DNA of 64,000 bases from JAITWN01 sp964388175 (GCA_964388175.1 CAYLYS010000001.1:1-64000); one strand, 5' to 3'; counted from the stretch's first letter, positions 31,984-39,776 are shown. Numbers and translations: made by a program. Notes: generated by a model from the sequence alone, not told the origin.

Positions 31984-32332
31984 GTGCGCCCAGAAGACCG
32001 CGTGGCCGCAGGTGCCGCCGAGCTCGCTGATAGCCGCTTTGGCGAGCTGATCATGTCCTGCGCGTAGTGAAGGCTGGTCAAGGTGCTCGGCCATCGTCGC
32101 CAGGGCGGCGGCGTCGATCAGGTTGCGGTGGGCTCGGTCGTATTCGTTGGATTAGATCGGTGTCGCGCTGACTGTTTCGTCGGTTCCTTCCTTCTAAAGC
32201 TTGGCTACCGCCGACAATCTTGCCTGCCCGCAATACAGAATAAGAAAATTCGTTGTTCCGGCCGACAATAATCTAAATAAAGAAATTATTGCTTCTCTGG
32301 ACGTGAGTGAGGCGATTCTTGTGGGAGGGGGG
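31984..32332. other. 349-bp gap with a GC-rich remnant
   Basis: The first 170 bp are GC-rich, unlike the flanking cargo genes. On the minus strand they keep an open frame encoding HRNLIDAAALATMAEHLDQP and further residues, which looks like a fragment of a foreign gene rather than random sequence. The remaining 160 bp are AT-rich and lead into the next gene. It looks like a junction between two insertions. Confidence 0.4.
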
Positions 32333-33292
32333 ATGTTATCTAGTGCAAGCTGCCGTCGAATATTCAACGGTTTTATGCGGCGATGCGACAACTTTCTAGA
32401 TCGACCATGGGTAATTTTTCTGGGGCCGATGGTTATAGTCGTGCCTTACAGCTTCTTGCTCGCTTATTTTCAGATTGAACAGTTCCAAAGTGGCGTCCAA
32501 AAGCACCTCCCCTTGATTGCTGGGTTTGTTGACGGAAGCCCGGTTATGATCATTGTGTTGGCAACGATTTACTTTTATTCTTTCCCCGCATTCGATAGAT
32601 TTGTGCGTGCGTACAATCGAAATAATGGGATAGATGCTGGTTCGGCCCTTAAGTTATTCAAAGTATTAGAGGAAATTGTTGGCGCCAAAGATCGTCGTTT
32701 TGGAATCACGACGTCGAAAGTCGTGGCGGGTGAAAACATAAGCCCTGATCAGGCTTTTGATACGATTACCCAACCGCACCAGCAAATAGCTCTTCTAGTA
32801 CAAGGTGTTCATACGTTTTTTGACGCAATTAATTCCAAAAACGTAAAGTTGCGAGTCAGTGCGGTTACGATCAGAGATGGAGCGCCCGATTGTTGGTTGT
32901 ATTACTGGCCGACAGGTGATCCTCCTCGAACACCAATTGAGATTTTGAGGTCACCTGACAGTAGTATTTGTACTGCGGTTCGTAAGAGAAAGCTTGTCGT
33001 TATTGAGGATAGGCAGAAGGAAACTAGAAATGGCGGCGGGCACGTATGGAAAGACGCTGGCGTTGACGCTGGCGTTGAGGGATCGTTACTATGCTACCCT
33101 GTTTGGCACCATTATACGACTACGATCCCGTATGTCCTGACTATTGTCGCCGACGAAAAGGGTTATTTTCGCAACGCCCAAGTTGAGCTTTATGAATGGA
33201 TTCTTCGGCATTTTGCTGTTCGGATTGGCTTGGAACACAGCTTAGTCCTCCTTAAGGAGAGGGCTTGCGGAGAAGATCATGGCAAAGCTTAA
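32333..33292 (+). CDS. Two-span membrane protein with GAF-like sensor domain
   Basis: From the ATG at 32333, behind GGGAGG, the product has 319 residues. Two membrane spans (about 25-46 and 59-84) are followed by a charged linker and a C-terminal domain at roughly 140-315 that reads like a GAF small-molecule sensor (GVHTFFDAINSKN..., SICTAVRKRKLVVIED, GSLLCYPVW, YVLTIVADEKGYF). The frame is open back to 32201, so an N-terminal extension is possible. No output domain is visible. It overlaps the next small gene by 14 bp. AT-rich composition marks it as cargo. Confidence 0.65.
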   Translation: MLSSASCRRIFNGFMRRCDNFLDRPWVIFLGPMVIVVPYSFLLAYFQIEQFQSGVQKHLPLIAGFVDGSPVMIIVLATIYFYSFPAFDRFVRAYNRNNGIDAGSALKLFKVLEEIVGAKDRRFGITTSKVVAGENISPDQAFDTITQPHQQIALLVQGVHTFFDAINSKNVKLRVSAVTIRDGAPDCWLYYWPTGDPPRTPIEILRSPDSSICTAVRKRKLVVIEDRQKETRNGGGHVWKDAGVDAGVEGSLLCYPVWHHYTTTIPYVLTIVADEKGYFRNAQVELYEWILRHFAVRIGLEHSLVLLKERACGEDHGKA

Positions 33293-33464
33293 GCAAATAC
33301 GCGGTAAGTCTACAAACAGATCGTCTTCGATGACGGTTCCGTCAATCATTGTGTTGGATGCTGATACGCTTGAATCCAGTCGACGGATCAACGCCAAAAA
33401 AATCAAGAAATCTGTTAAGACTGATTTAGCAATTCTTAGAAAACATAGCTTCCAATCTGGGTAA
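33279..33464 (+). CDS. Small basic protein coupled to the GAF-like membrane protein
   Basis: The 61-residue protein is lysine-rich at both ends (MAKLKQIRGKSTNRSS, INAKKIKKSVKTDLAILRK) with a short hydrophobic middle MTVPSIIVLDADTL. GGAGA precedes its ATG, inside the end of the upstream gene, so the pair is translationally coupled. I do not recognise it. It may be an accessory factor of the membrane sensor. Confidence 0.55.
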   Translation: MAKLKQIRGKSTNRSSSMTVPSIIVLDADTLESSRRINAKKIKKSVKTDLAILRKHSFQSG

Positions 33465-33533
33465 GCTAATGGGCGAAGAGCTTTAATCTGTATCCTTGAT
33501 CGTTGCTGACTCCAGCAATTCCCCGCAGTTCCG

Positions 33534-33550
33534 TGGACCACTCCTGGACC
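33534..33550 (+). repeat. Arm-type motif copy 3 near attR
   Basis: TGGACCACTCCTGGACC matches the left-end copies (16 of 17 positions with copy 1) and lies about 118 bp inside attR. This motif at both ends supports integrase arm binding. Confidence 0.6.
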
Positions 33551-33667
33551 GCTTGCCCGCAAAAAACGGCCGTAATCGACGACAATTCACCATTGCGACG
33601 GGACTGTAAGGCGCTGATAGTTCTGCGGTATATTGTTGCCTATTAGCGTCGCTTATAGTGCGGCCGG

Positions 33668-33716
33668 GATTTGTAATCAGCCGGTCGGGGGTTCGATTCC
33701 TCTCGCCAGCTCCAAT
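33668..33716 (+). repeat. attR: 49-bp direct repeat
   Basis: The segment is identical to 20023-20071 and contains the 3' half of tRNA-Thr from the anticodon stem to the CCA. The 5' half of a tRNA is absent (preceding bases are CGGCCGG), so it is an attachment site and not a second tRNA gene. It fixes the right boundary of the element. Confidence 0.95.
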
Positions 33717-33891
33717 CTCAAGATCGTTCCGCTGACACAGGAAGTGGCTCAGGCAATGCCGGGCTGCTCTTTCCTATCGCGTTGCTCTCATTGCGGTTTC
33801 GCAGGATGAAAACGGCGTCGCTGATGATGACGCTGGCTTCCTGGGTGACGGGGTTTGTGCCGGTCAGGCTTGCGGCCTCGTCCGCGGGCGT

Positions 33892-33920
33892 TTGCTCCGC
33901 CGCAGCACACTATCTATGAT
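33892..33920 (+). promoter_or_regulatory. Candidate promoter of the BNR-repeat lipoprotein
   Basis: TTGCTC (33892-33897) and TATGAT (33915-33920) with a 17-bp spacer. The -10 lies in a palindrome CTATC-TAT-GATAG (33910-33922), a possible operator. Confidence 0.5.
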
Positions 33921-33986
33921 AGCGTCATGTCGAGCGCGCGGGCGGGCCGCGCGGGGTTCGCCGACTGCCTGCAAGCCAGTAGGGAG

Positions 33987-35654
33987 ATGACCACGAGCGC
34001 CATGCCCTTGCCCCTATTCCAGCGACTTTCGCATTCATTCGCACACCTGATCCTGGTGGTCGTGCTGGCGTCTCTGCTCGTCGCCTGCGGCGGTGGCAGC
34101 GACAGTCATCCACTGATGTGGCAGGGGTCGCCGCCGGTCGGTCTGCTGAAGGATCAGCCGGGAGACGATTCGGCGCCGGCCGTGCATCGCATCACCACGA
34201 GCGCCGGCGTCGGCGGCAGCGTGAATCCGGTGACGACGACCGCCGTCGCCGGCGATGCCAGTCTGCTCACCATCCTCACCGAGCCCGGTTACAGCATTGC
34301 GGCGGTCGAGGGCTGCGGCGGCGCGCTCGTCGCCGGCAATCGCTACCTCACGGCGCCGGTCACGGCGCCCTGTACGATCAGCGCCAGTTTCGTGCTCAAC
34401 AGTCATACCGTGGAAACCTTCGTGCGTTCGGCGCGCGGCGGTTCGACCACGGGCGACGGTGTGTTCGCGTACGGCAGTGAGGTGACGGTGACGGCGGTGC
34501 CCGATCCCGGTTTCGCCTTCGTCGCCTGGACCGATGCTTCGACCCTGATTTCGACCGATCCGGAGTACACCTTCGAGCTGCAGAGCGACCGCTTCCTGTC
34601 GGCGAGCTTCGCCATTGCTTCCAACAGTGCGCGGGTGGCGATGCCGCCAGTAGGCCGGGTGCGCGTGTTCGAGGCCGGCAATGCCCCGGCCGGCGTGCTG
34701 TTCGTGACCACGGCCGAAATCGCGGTCGGCGACGGTGGCATCGGCCTCTGGCGTTCGGCCGACGGCGGCGTCAGCTGGGAACGCACCGCCGACGTCGAAG
34801 CGACGTTCATCAGCATCGCTTCCGGCGATCCCGGCCTGGTCGTTGCCGGGCATGCCGATGGCTATCTCATTTCGCAGGATGGGGGCGTGACCTGGGCGGC
34901 GGGCGTCATCGCCGCGCCGGGCAATATCAGTGTGGCGCCGGCAGCGGCTGCTGCGGTGAGCGCCGAGGCCGGTATCTATATGGCCGTTGCCGCCATCGCC
35001 GCGCCGGGGCTTTACCGCTCGTTCGATCTCGGCGCGAGCTGGGAGCGCATCCTCGGACCGGCACCGCCTCTGCCCGCGTCCCACAGCCAGCTGCGCCATG
35101 TGGCGGTTTCCGCCGACGATCCGGCGGTGATCCATGCGCTCACCATCGGCAATCTCAACGCCTGGCGATCGGTCGATGGCGGTGCTTCCTTCTTTTCCAT
35201 CCGCACGGGCATCGCCTCGGATCAGCCGCAGGTTTTCGATCCCGGTTTGCGGGCCGATCCGCAGAATGCCGACCGTGTCCTGATCGAAAGCCACATCACG
35301 CTAAACGGCGGCGCGAACTGGACTGCGCTGGTATTGCCGCCGCGCACGGTGGAAATGTTCGATCCGCTCGGCAACGGTCCGTTCGAGGTCGTCGTCGCGC
35401 AGGATCGGGTATCGCCGCGCAACACGGTCTGGTTCGAGGGCAATCTGCTGCGCGTGGCGGGCGATCGCCTGCTGATGTCACAGGACGCGGGCACGTCCTG
35501 GGCGGAGCTGCTGACCCTGGTCGGTCCGGTGGGTACTTTCGATACCCAGCGCCTGTTCCTGTCTGAAGATGCATTGTATCTGCAGCTTAGCGGGGAGCCT
35601 GATATGGTGCAGCGGATCGATCTCCAAGTCATACGCGCCGCCTTGGCGGAGTGA
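33987..35654 (+). CDS. Lipoprotein with BNR/Asp-box beta-propeller repeats
   Basis: From 33987 the product has 555 residues. A lipoprotein signal ends at LLVACGGG. Residues about 60-200 hold two repeats of the divergent Ig-like type seen in surface proteins (GSVNPVTTTAV..., GSTTGDGVFAYGSEVTVTAVPDPGFAFVAW). The remainder is a beta-propeller with at least five Asp-box repeats (LWRSADGGVSWER, LISQDGGVTWA, LYRSFDLGASWER, WRSVDGGASF, LMSQDAGTSWAE). These suggest glycan or protein binding at the cell surface; no enzyme residues were identified. The start is uncertain; ATGs at 33927 and 34002 are alternatives. Confidence 0.7.
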   Translation: MTTSAMPLPLFQRLSHSFAHLILVVVLASLLVACGGGSDSHPLMWQGSPPVGLLKDQPGDDSAPAVHRITTSAGVGGSVNPVTTTAVAGDASLLTILTEPGYSIAAVEGCGGALVAGNRYLTAPVTAPCTISASFVLNSHTVETFVRSARGGSTTGDGVFAYGSEVTVTAVPDPGFAFVAWTDASTLISTDPEYTFELQSDRFLSASFAIASNSARVAMPPVGRVRVFEAGNAPAGVLFVTTAEIAVGDGGIGLWRSADGGVSWERTADVEATFISIASGDPGLVVAGHADGYLISQDGGVTWAAGVIAAPGNISVAPAAAAAVSAEAGIYMAVAAIAAPGLYRSFDLGASWERILGPAPPLPASHSQLRHVAVSADDPAVIHALTIGNLNAWRSVDGGASFFSIRTGIASDQPQVFDPGLRADPQNADRVLIESHITLNGGANWTALVLPPRTVEMFDPLGNGPFEVVVAQDRVSPRNTVWFEGNLLRVAGDRLLMSQDAGTSWAELLTLVGPVGTFDTQRLFLSEDALYLQLSGEPDMVQRIDLQVIRAALAE

Positions 35655-35676
35655 AGTGCCGCCAAGGCGGGATTTT
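35638..35676 (+). terminator. Rho-independent terminator overlapping the lipoprotein stop
   Basis: CCGCCTTGGCGG (35638-35649) and CCGCCAAGGCGG (35659-35670) form a perfect 12-bp stem with a 9-nt loop containing the TGA stop, followed by GATTTT. The last codons form part of the stem. Confidence 0.8.
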
Positions 35677-35757
35677 CCCGCTTTTTCCCGTTCGTTCCCG
35701 TAAATTCCCGGAAGATGTGGATGCCGTCCGCGTGCACCATGCTGGCGCATGCGTGCC

Positions 35758-35786
35758 TTGACCAAATGATGGGTAAATTGTATGGT
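35758..35786 (+). promoter_or_regulatory. Promoter of the 35-residue membrane protein
   Basis: TTGACC (35758-35763) and TATGGT (35781-35786) with 17-bp spacing, 44 bp ahead of the small gene's ATG. Confidence 0.6.
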
Positions 35787-35830
35787 TATTGGTGCGTAAT
35801 GCAGAAATAACTACGGAAGGAGAGTGAGTT

Positions 35831-35938
35831 ATGTCAGGTTCCAATCAACGGGATGCCTCCAATGATGACACCGCCGTCATCGTCGGATTGGCGGTCATCA
35901 CCCTTATCGTGACCATCGTTGCAATACTGATTTCCTGA
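35831..35938 (+). CDS. 35-residue single-span membrane protein
   Basis: This short frame has its own promoter and a near-ideal GGAAGGAG ribosome binding site 8 bases upstream. The product has a polar N-terminus of 14 residues (MSGSNQRDASNDDT) followed by one hydrophobic helix of about 20 residues ending in LIS. Signals for both transcription and translation make it a convincing microprotein. Its function is unknown; small single-span proteins often modulate larger membrane complexes. Confidence 0.65.
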   Translation: MSGSNQRDASNDDTAVIVGLAVITLIVTIVAILIS

Positions 35939-36028
35939 ACGGGTCCGATATCGCGCGTAAAATCGTCGCCGCGCCGTCACGGTTGCTCCATTGCTGGTTT
36001 TTCAGACAAAGATCATGGAGATGGGGAA

Positions 36029-36940
36029 TCAATCCCGGTTCGTGATCGGCAATACCGGCAGTTCCAGCGCCGCGATCGCCGCGGCGACGGTTTTTACCGC
36101 TTTCATGCGCGGGAATCCTTCCCGTACCGCAATCACCACCCGCCGCACAGGGCGGGGACGTTTGAAATCGATCGCCTTGATCAGTGGGTTGGCATAGGCC
36201 GGGGTCAGCGCCGAGGCCGGCATGACCGATATGCCGATACCCGATGCCACCATGTTTCTTATCGTTTCCAGGGAGTTGCCCTGTTTGCCGGCGGACGGCG
36301 GCCGGGCAAATTCGTGGCAGGCATCGAGCACCTGGTCACGAAAGCAGTGTCCGATACTGAGCAGCAGCAGGTTTTCGTCCGCGAGTTCGTCTACCGCCAC
36401 GGTCCTGCGTCGCGCCCAGGCGTGTCCGGCGGGCACGATGACGCGGAACTCCTCTTCGTAGAGCGGGATCAGCTTCATGCCCGGCGCTTCATAGGGCAGG
36501 GCCAGTATCGCGGCGTCGATCAGACCGCCGCGCAGCATCTGGTCGAGCGTGGCCGTCATGGTTTCTTCGATATCGAGCGGCATCTTCGGCGCCAGTTTGT
36601 GCAGGCCGGCGACCAGTGCCGGCAGCAGATAGGGCGCGATGGTATGGATGACGCCGAGGCGCAGCGGACCGATCAGCGGATCGGTGCCGGCATGGGCGAT
36701 GGCGCGCACGCGTTCGGCCTCGTCCAGCACGCGTCGCGCCTGTGCGACCACTTGTTCGCCGATCGCCGTCACCAGCACTTCCGTCTTGCCGCGTTCGAAG
36801 ATCTGTATCCCGAGTTCGTCTTCGAGTTTCTTCACCGCCGCGCTGAGGCTGGGCTGGCTGACGAAACAGCGCTCGGCGGCGCGGCCGAAGTGCCGCTCGG
36901 CGGCGACGGCGACGATGTATCTCAGCTCGGTCAGAGTCAT
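36029..36940 (-). CDS. oxyR: Hydrogen peroxide-sensing LysR regulator
   Basis: OxyR activates peroxide-defence genes when an intramolecular disulfide forms. The 303-residue protein has the LysR winged helix (residues 1-60, FGRAAERCFVSQPSLSAAVKKLE) and the redox pair Cys199 and Cys208 in SIGHCFRDQVLDACHE, at exactly the E. coli positions. It is divergent from the Prx5-Grx gene, and the shared 141-bp interval contains an OxyR-like operator. Confidence 0.95.
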   Translation of the reverse strand: MTLTELRYIVAVAAERHFGRAAERCFVSQPSLSAAVKKLEDELGIQIFERGKTEVLVTAIGEQVVAQARRVLDEAERVRAIAHAGTDPLIGPLRLGVIHTIAPYLLPALVAGLHKLAPKMPLDIEETMTATLDQMLRGGLIDAAILALPYEAPGMKLIPLYEEEFRVIVPAGHAWARRRTVAVDELADENLLLLSIGHCFRDQVLDACHEFARPPSAGKQGNSLETIRNMVASGIGISVMPASALTPAYANPLIKAIDFKRPRPVRRVVIAVREGFPRMKAVKTVAAAIAALELPVLPITNRD

Positions 36941-36951
36941 CCCCGCCTCCG

Positions 36952-36988
36952 ATAGGATTTATCTATCGATCCGATCCTAACATAGTAT
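36952..36988. promoter_or_regulatory. OxyR-like operator between oxyR and Prx5-Grx
   Basis: ATAG-N7-CTAT at 36952-36966 matches the OxyR half-site exactly. After 7 bp a second, degenerate copy (AT..N7..TAT) ends at 36988, giving the expected 37-bp spacing of four ATAG/CTAT elements. It lies where one bound tetramer could regulate both genes. Confidence 0.65.
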
Positions 36989-37081
36989 TGGCTGGCAGTG
37001 ATGCCGTTTTCCTATAGTGGACCCACGATTTTGGTCATTGATTCTGGCAATCGACATTCACTCAACGAAGGAGATCATTGC

Positions 37082-37819
37082 ATGTTGCCGAACCACGAAG
37101 GAAAGCGCATTCCCCAGGTCCAGTTCCGCGTACGCAGGGACAACAAGTGGGAGACCGTCTCCAGCGATGACATTTTCAAGGGTCGTACCGTGGTGGTGTT
37201 CTCGCTGCCCGGCGCGTTCACGCCGACCTGTTCGTCCACCCATCTGCCCCGTTTCAACGAGCTGGCGCCGGTGTTCTTCGACAATGGTGTCGATACCATC
37301 GCCTGTGTTTCCGTCAACGACACTTTCGTCATGAATGAATGGGCCAAGGATCAGGAAGCGGAGAACATCACGCTGATTCCCGATGGCAACGGCGAATTCA
37401 CCGAAGGCATGGGCCTGCTCGTCGACAAGAGCGATCTCGGTTTCGGCAAGCGTTCCTGGCGCTATTCCATGCTGGTGAAGGACGGTGTGGTCGAGAAGAT
37501 GTTCATCGAGCCGGAAAAGCCGGGCGACCCATTCGAAGTATCCGATGCCGACACCATGCTGAACTACATCAATCCCAAGGCGAAAAAGCCGGATCAGGTG
37601 GCGATCCTGACGCGTGAGGGTTGCGAGTTCTGCGCCCGCGCCAAGACGCTGCTCAGCGAGCTCGGCTACAATTACGCCGAAGTGCCGCTGCCGCACACCA
37701 AGCGTACGCGAGTGATCGGCGCCATCGCGGCAGCGAAGACCGTGCCGCAGGTGTTCATCAACGGTGAGCGCATCGGTGGGCTCGAAGAGCTCGAGCGCTG
37801 GGCCAAGCGTGTAGCCTGA
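37082..37819 (+). CDS. Peroxiredoxin 5-glutaredoxin hybrid peroxidase
   Basis: The 245-residue protein joins a Prx5 domain (peroxidatic Cys50 in SLPGAFTPTCSSTHLP) to a C-terminal glutaredoxin with CEFC at residues 181-184 and the TVPQVFINGERIGGLEEL glutathione-binding segment. Such hybrids, first described in Haemophilus and Chromatium, reduce peroxides using glutathione directly. The ATG at 37082 follows AAGGAGA. It is divergent from oxyR and 13 bp ahead of a disulfide reductase gene; gshA and gshB are elsewhere in the window. Confidence 0.95.
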   Translation: MLPNHEGKRIPQVQFRVRRDNKWETVSSDDIFKGRTVVVFSLPGAFTPTCSSTHLPRFNELAPVFFDNGVDTIACVSVNDTFVMNEWAKDQEAENITLIPDGNGEFTEGMGLLVDKSDLGFGKRSWRYSMLVKDGVVEKMFIEPEKPGDPFEVSDADTMLNYINPKAKKPDQVAILTREGCEFCARAKTLLSELGYNYAEVPLPHTKRTRVIGAIAAAKTVPQVFINGERIGGLEELERWAKRVA

Positions 37820-37832
37820 AAAAGGAAAGCGC

Positions 37833-39254
37833 ATGAAGCAATATTCCGTTGACGTTGCAGTCATCGGCGCGGGGACGGCGGGTCTCGCCGCCTACCGCGC
37901 CGCGACCGCGGCCGGCAAGCGTGCGGTGATCATCGAGGGTGGTCCTTACGGCACCACCTGCGCGCGGGTCGGCTGCATGCCGAGCAAACTGCTGATCGCG
38001 GCGGCGGAGGCCATGCACGGCCCCGAGCGCTGGCCGGAGTTCGGCCTGCGTCTGGAGGGCAGAGTGCTGGTCGATGGCGCCGCGGTGATGGCGCGCGTGC
38101 GGCGCGAACGGGATCGTTTCGTCGGTTTCGTTCTCGACAGCGTGGAGAAAATACCCGAGGCGGACCGGATCATCGGTTACGCTCGCTTCGAGGACGATCA
38201 CACGCTGGCGGTCGGCGACCATACCCGCATCACCTGCGCCAGTGCGGTCATCGCCACCGGGTCGTCGCCGGCCGTTCCCGCCATGTTGCGCGCGGCGGGC
38301 GATCGCCTGCAGGTCAATGACGATATCTTCGAATGGAAGACGCTGCCGGCTTCCGTCGCCGTGTTCGGTCCCGGTGTCATCGGGCTCGAGCTGGGTCAGG
38401 CGCTGCATCGTCTCGGCGTGAAGGTGCTGATGTTCGGGCGCGACGGGCTGCTTGGACCGTTCAGCGATCCGGCGCTGCGCGATTATGCGCGTGCGCTGTT
38501 CCGCGAGGAGTTCTATCTCGATACCGATGCCGCGGTGCGCGAGATCCGGCCGGTCACCGGTGGGGTGGCCATCGCCTATCGCGACGACAGCGGCGCCGAG
38601 CGCACCGAGACCGTCGAGTACGTCGTCGCCGCCACCGGGCGCACGCCCAACGTCGGTGGCCTGAGTCTGGAGCATACCGGTATCGAACTCGATGCGCGCG
38701 GTGTGCCGCTGTTCGACCGCCATACCCTGCAGTGTGGCGACAGCTCGATTTTCATCGCCGGTGATGCCAACAACGACGTGCCGCTGCTGCACGAAGCGGC
38801 GGACGAAGGGCGCATCGCCGGTGACAACGCGGCACGTTATCCGGCGGTCGCTCCCGGTCCGCGCCGTACGTCGCTCGCCATCGTTTTCTCCGATCCCCAG
38901 ATCGCCATCGCCGGCGCCTCTTACCGCCAGCTCGTGCCCGGCACTTTCGTCACCGGCGAGGTATCGTTCGAGGATCAGGGCCGCAGCCGCGTGATGCTGC
39001 GCAACAAGGGGCTGCTGCACGTCTATGCCGACAGCAGCAGCGGACGCTTGCTCGGCGCCGAGATGATCGGGCCGGATGCCGAGCATCTGGGTCATCTGCT
39101 GGCCTGGGCGATACAGGCCGGGCTCACCGTCGAGCAGACGCTCGCCATGCCGTTCTATCATCCGGTCGTGGAAGAGGGGGTGCGAACCGCCCTGCGCGAT
39201 GCGGCGCAGGCGCTGCTCGAAGCGCAGGCGCAGCCAGGCCGGCGCATCGCCTGA
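37833..39254 (+). CDS. Dihydrolipoamide dehydrogenase-like flavin disulfide reductase
   Basis: The 473-residue protein has the FAD motif VAVIGAGTAGLAAYRAA at the N-terminus, a redox disulfide Cys43/Cys48 in TTCARVGCMPSK, an NAD(P)-binding VFGPGVIGLELGQAL, and a C-terminal dimer domain with the HPVVEEG His-Glu pair. The active site matches neither classic LpdA nor glutathione reductase exactly. The position 13 bp after Prx5-Grx suggests it keeps the glutathione or another thiol pool reduced under peroxide stress. No 2-oxoacid dehydrogenase genes are near. Confidence 0.85.
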   Translation: MKQYSVDVAVIGAGTAGLAAYRAATAAGKRAVIIEGGPYGTTCARVGCMPSKLLIAAAEAMHGPERWPEFGLRLEGRVLVDGAAVMARVRRERDRFVGFVLDSVEKIPEADRIIGYARFEDDHTLAVGDHTRITCASAVIATGSSPAVPAMLRAAGDRLQVNDDIFEWKTLPASVAVFGPGVIGLELGQALHRLGVKVLMFGRDGLLGPFSDPALRDYARALFREEFYLDTDAAVREIRPVTGGVAIAYRDDSGAERTETVEYVVAATGRTPNVGGLSLEHTGIELDARGVPLFDRHTLQCGDSSIFIAGDANNDVPLLHEAADEGRIAGDNAARYPAVAPGPRRTSLAIVFSDPQIAIAGASYRQLVPGTFVTGEVSFEDQGRSRVMLRNKGLLHVYADSSSGRLLGAEMIGPDAEHLGHLLAWAIQAGLTVEQTLAMPFYHPVVEEGVRTALRDAAQALLEAQAQPGRRIA

Positions 39255-39258
39255 AGCG

Positions 39259-39302
39259 CGGACCGGCGGGGGCCAATCTCCCCCCCCCCCGCCGCTGGTC
39301 CG
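39259..39302. terminator. Imperfect GC hairpin with an 11-base C tract
   Basis: GGACCGGCGGGGG near 39260 can pair with CCCCCGCCGCTGGTCC ending near 39301, with a bulge. Eleven consecutive C residues (39280-39290) lie in the loop and arm. It may act as a terminator for the peroxide locus although no U tract follows. Confidence 0.4.
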
Positions 39303-39356
39303 TCTGTGCATCCGTGCGCATCCGCCGCTGCGGTGTGGCGTTATACTAATGGCTCT

Positions 39357-39776
39357 ATGCGGCGCGATACGATCGAAACCGATGGCAGCGATGACGACCG
39401 CGTCGTCCGGCGTTCCGGCAGGCGCTGGCTGTTCGCGGCGCTGGCGCTGCTGATCGCGCTGACAGCGGCGGCCGTCGGCATCCACCAGTATTCACGCTGG
39501 GCCGATCCCTGCGCCGGACTCGACCGTCATACGCTGTTTGCCCGCTATCCCGCAATGGAAGCCCTGTGGATACAGCAGCAGGAAGAGACCGAGCGGCTGC
39601 TGGCCCGCCAGCGGGCGCAGGACATTGCCATCAATCTCGATCTGGGCGGAGAACGGATCACGCCGGAAGAGGCGCTGCGCCTGTCGCTGAATCAGATCCA
39701 TGAAATCTCGGACCTGCGCCAGGAGCACAAGGAGATTTTCCAGCGCACCTGTCGGGAGCTGCTGAGCGCGGACTGA
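39357..39776 (+). CDS. Single-span membrane protein of unknown function
   Basis: From 39357 the product has 139 residues: a charged cytoplasmic start, one membrane span (LFAALALLIALTAAAVGI, about 25-42) and a helical, glutamate/arginine-rich periplasmic part with two cysteines. I do not recognise it. A TATACT -10-like sequence lies just ahead of the ATG. The next gene converges on it with a 23-bp gap. Confidence 0.6.
   Translation: MRRDTIETDGSDDDRVVRRSGRRWLFAALALLIALTAAAVGIHQYSRWADPCAGLDRHTLFARYPAMEALWIQQQEETERLLARQRAQDIAINLDLGGERITPEEALRLSLNQIHEISDLRQEHKEIFQRTCRELLSAD

Larger units (their letters stand above)
20023..33716. mobile_element. tRNA-Thr integrative element, phage-satellite-like (13.7 kb)
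   Basis: The element lies between two identical 49-bp tRNA-derived repeats. Gene order is integrase, unknown, excisionase-like, primase, P-loop ATPase, four small unknowns or helpers, small-terminase-like, a phage-type leader, unknowns, two lipoproteins, a broken chimeric terminase gene and an AT-richer cargo. Overlapping ATGA junctions tie most left-half genes into one operon. No capsid, portal, large terminase, tail or lysis gene is visible and no conjugation gene either. This combination and size fit a PICI-like phage satellite or other helper-dependent element. A decayed prophage is the main alternative. Confidence 0.85.

Noticed and set aside
33668..33716. A second tRNA-Thr gene
   Set aside because: Only the 3' 47 bases of the tRNA are present; the acceptor 5' strand and D arm are missing, so it is attR.
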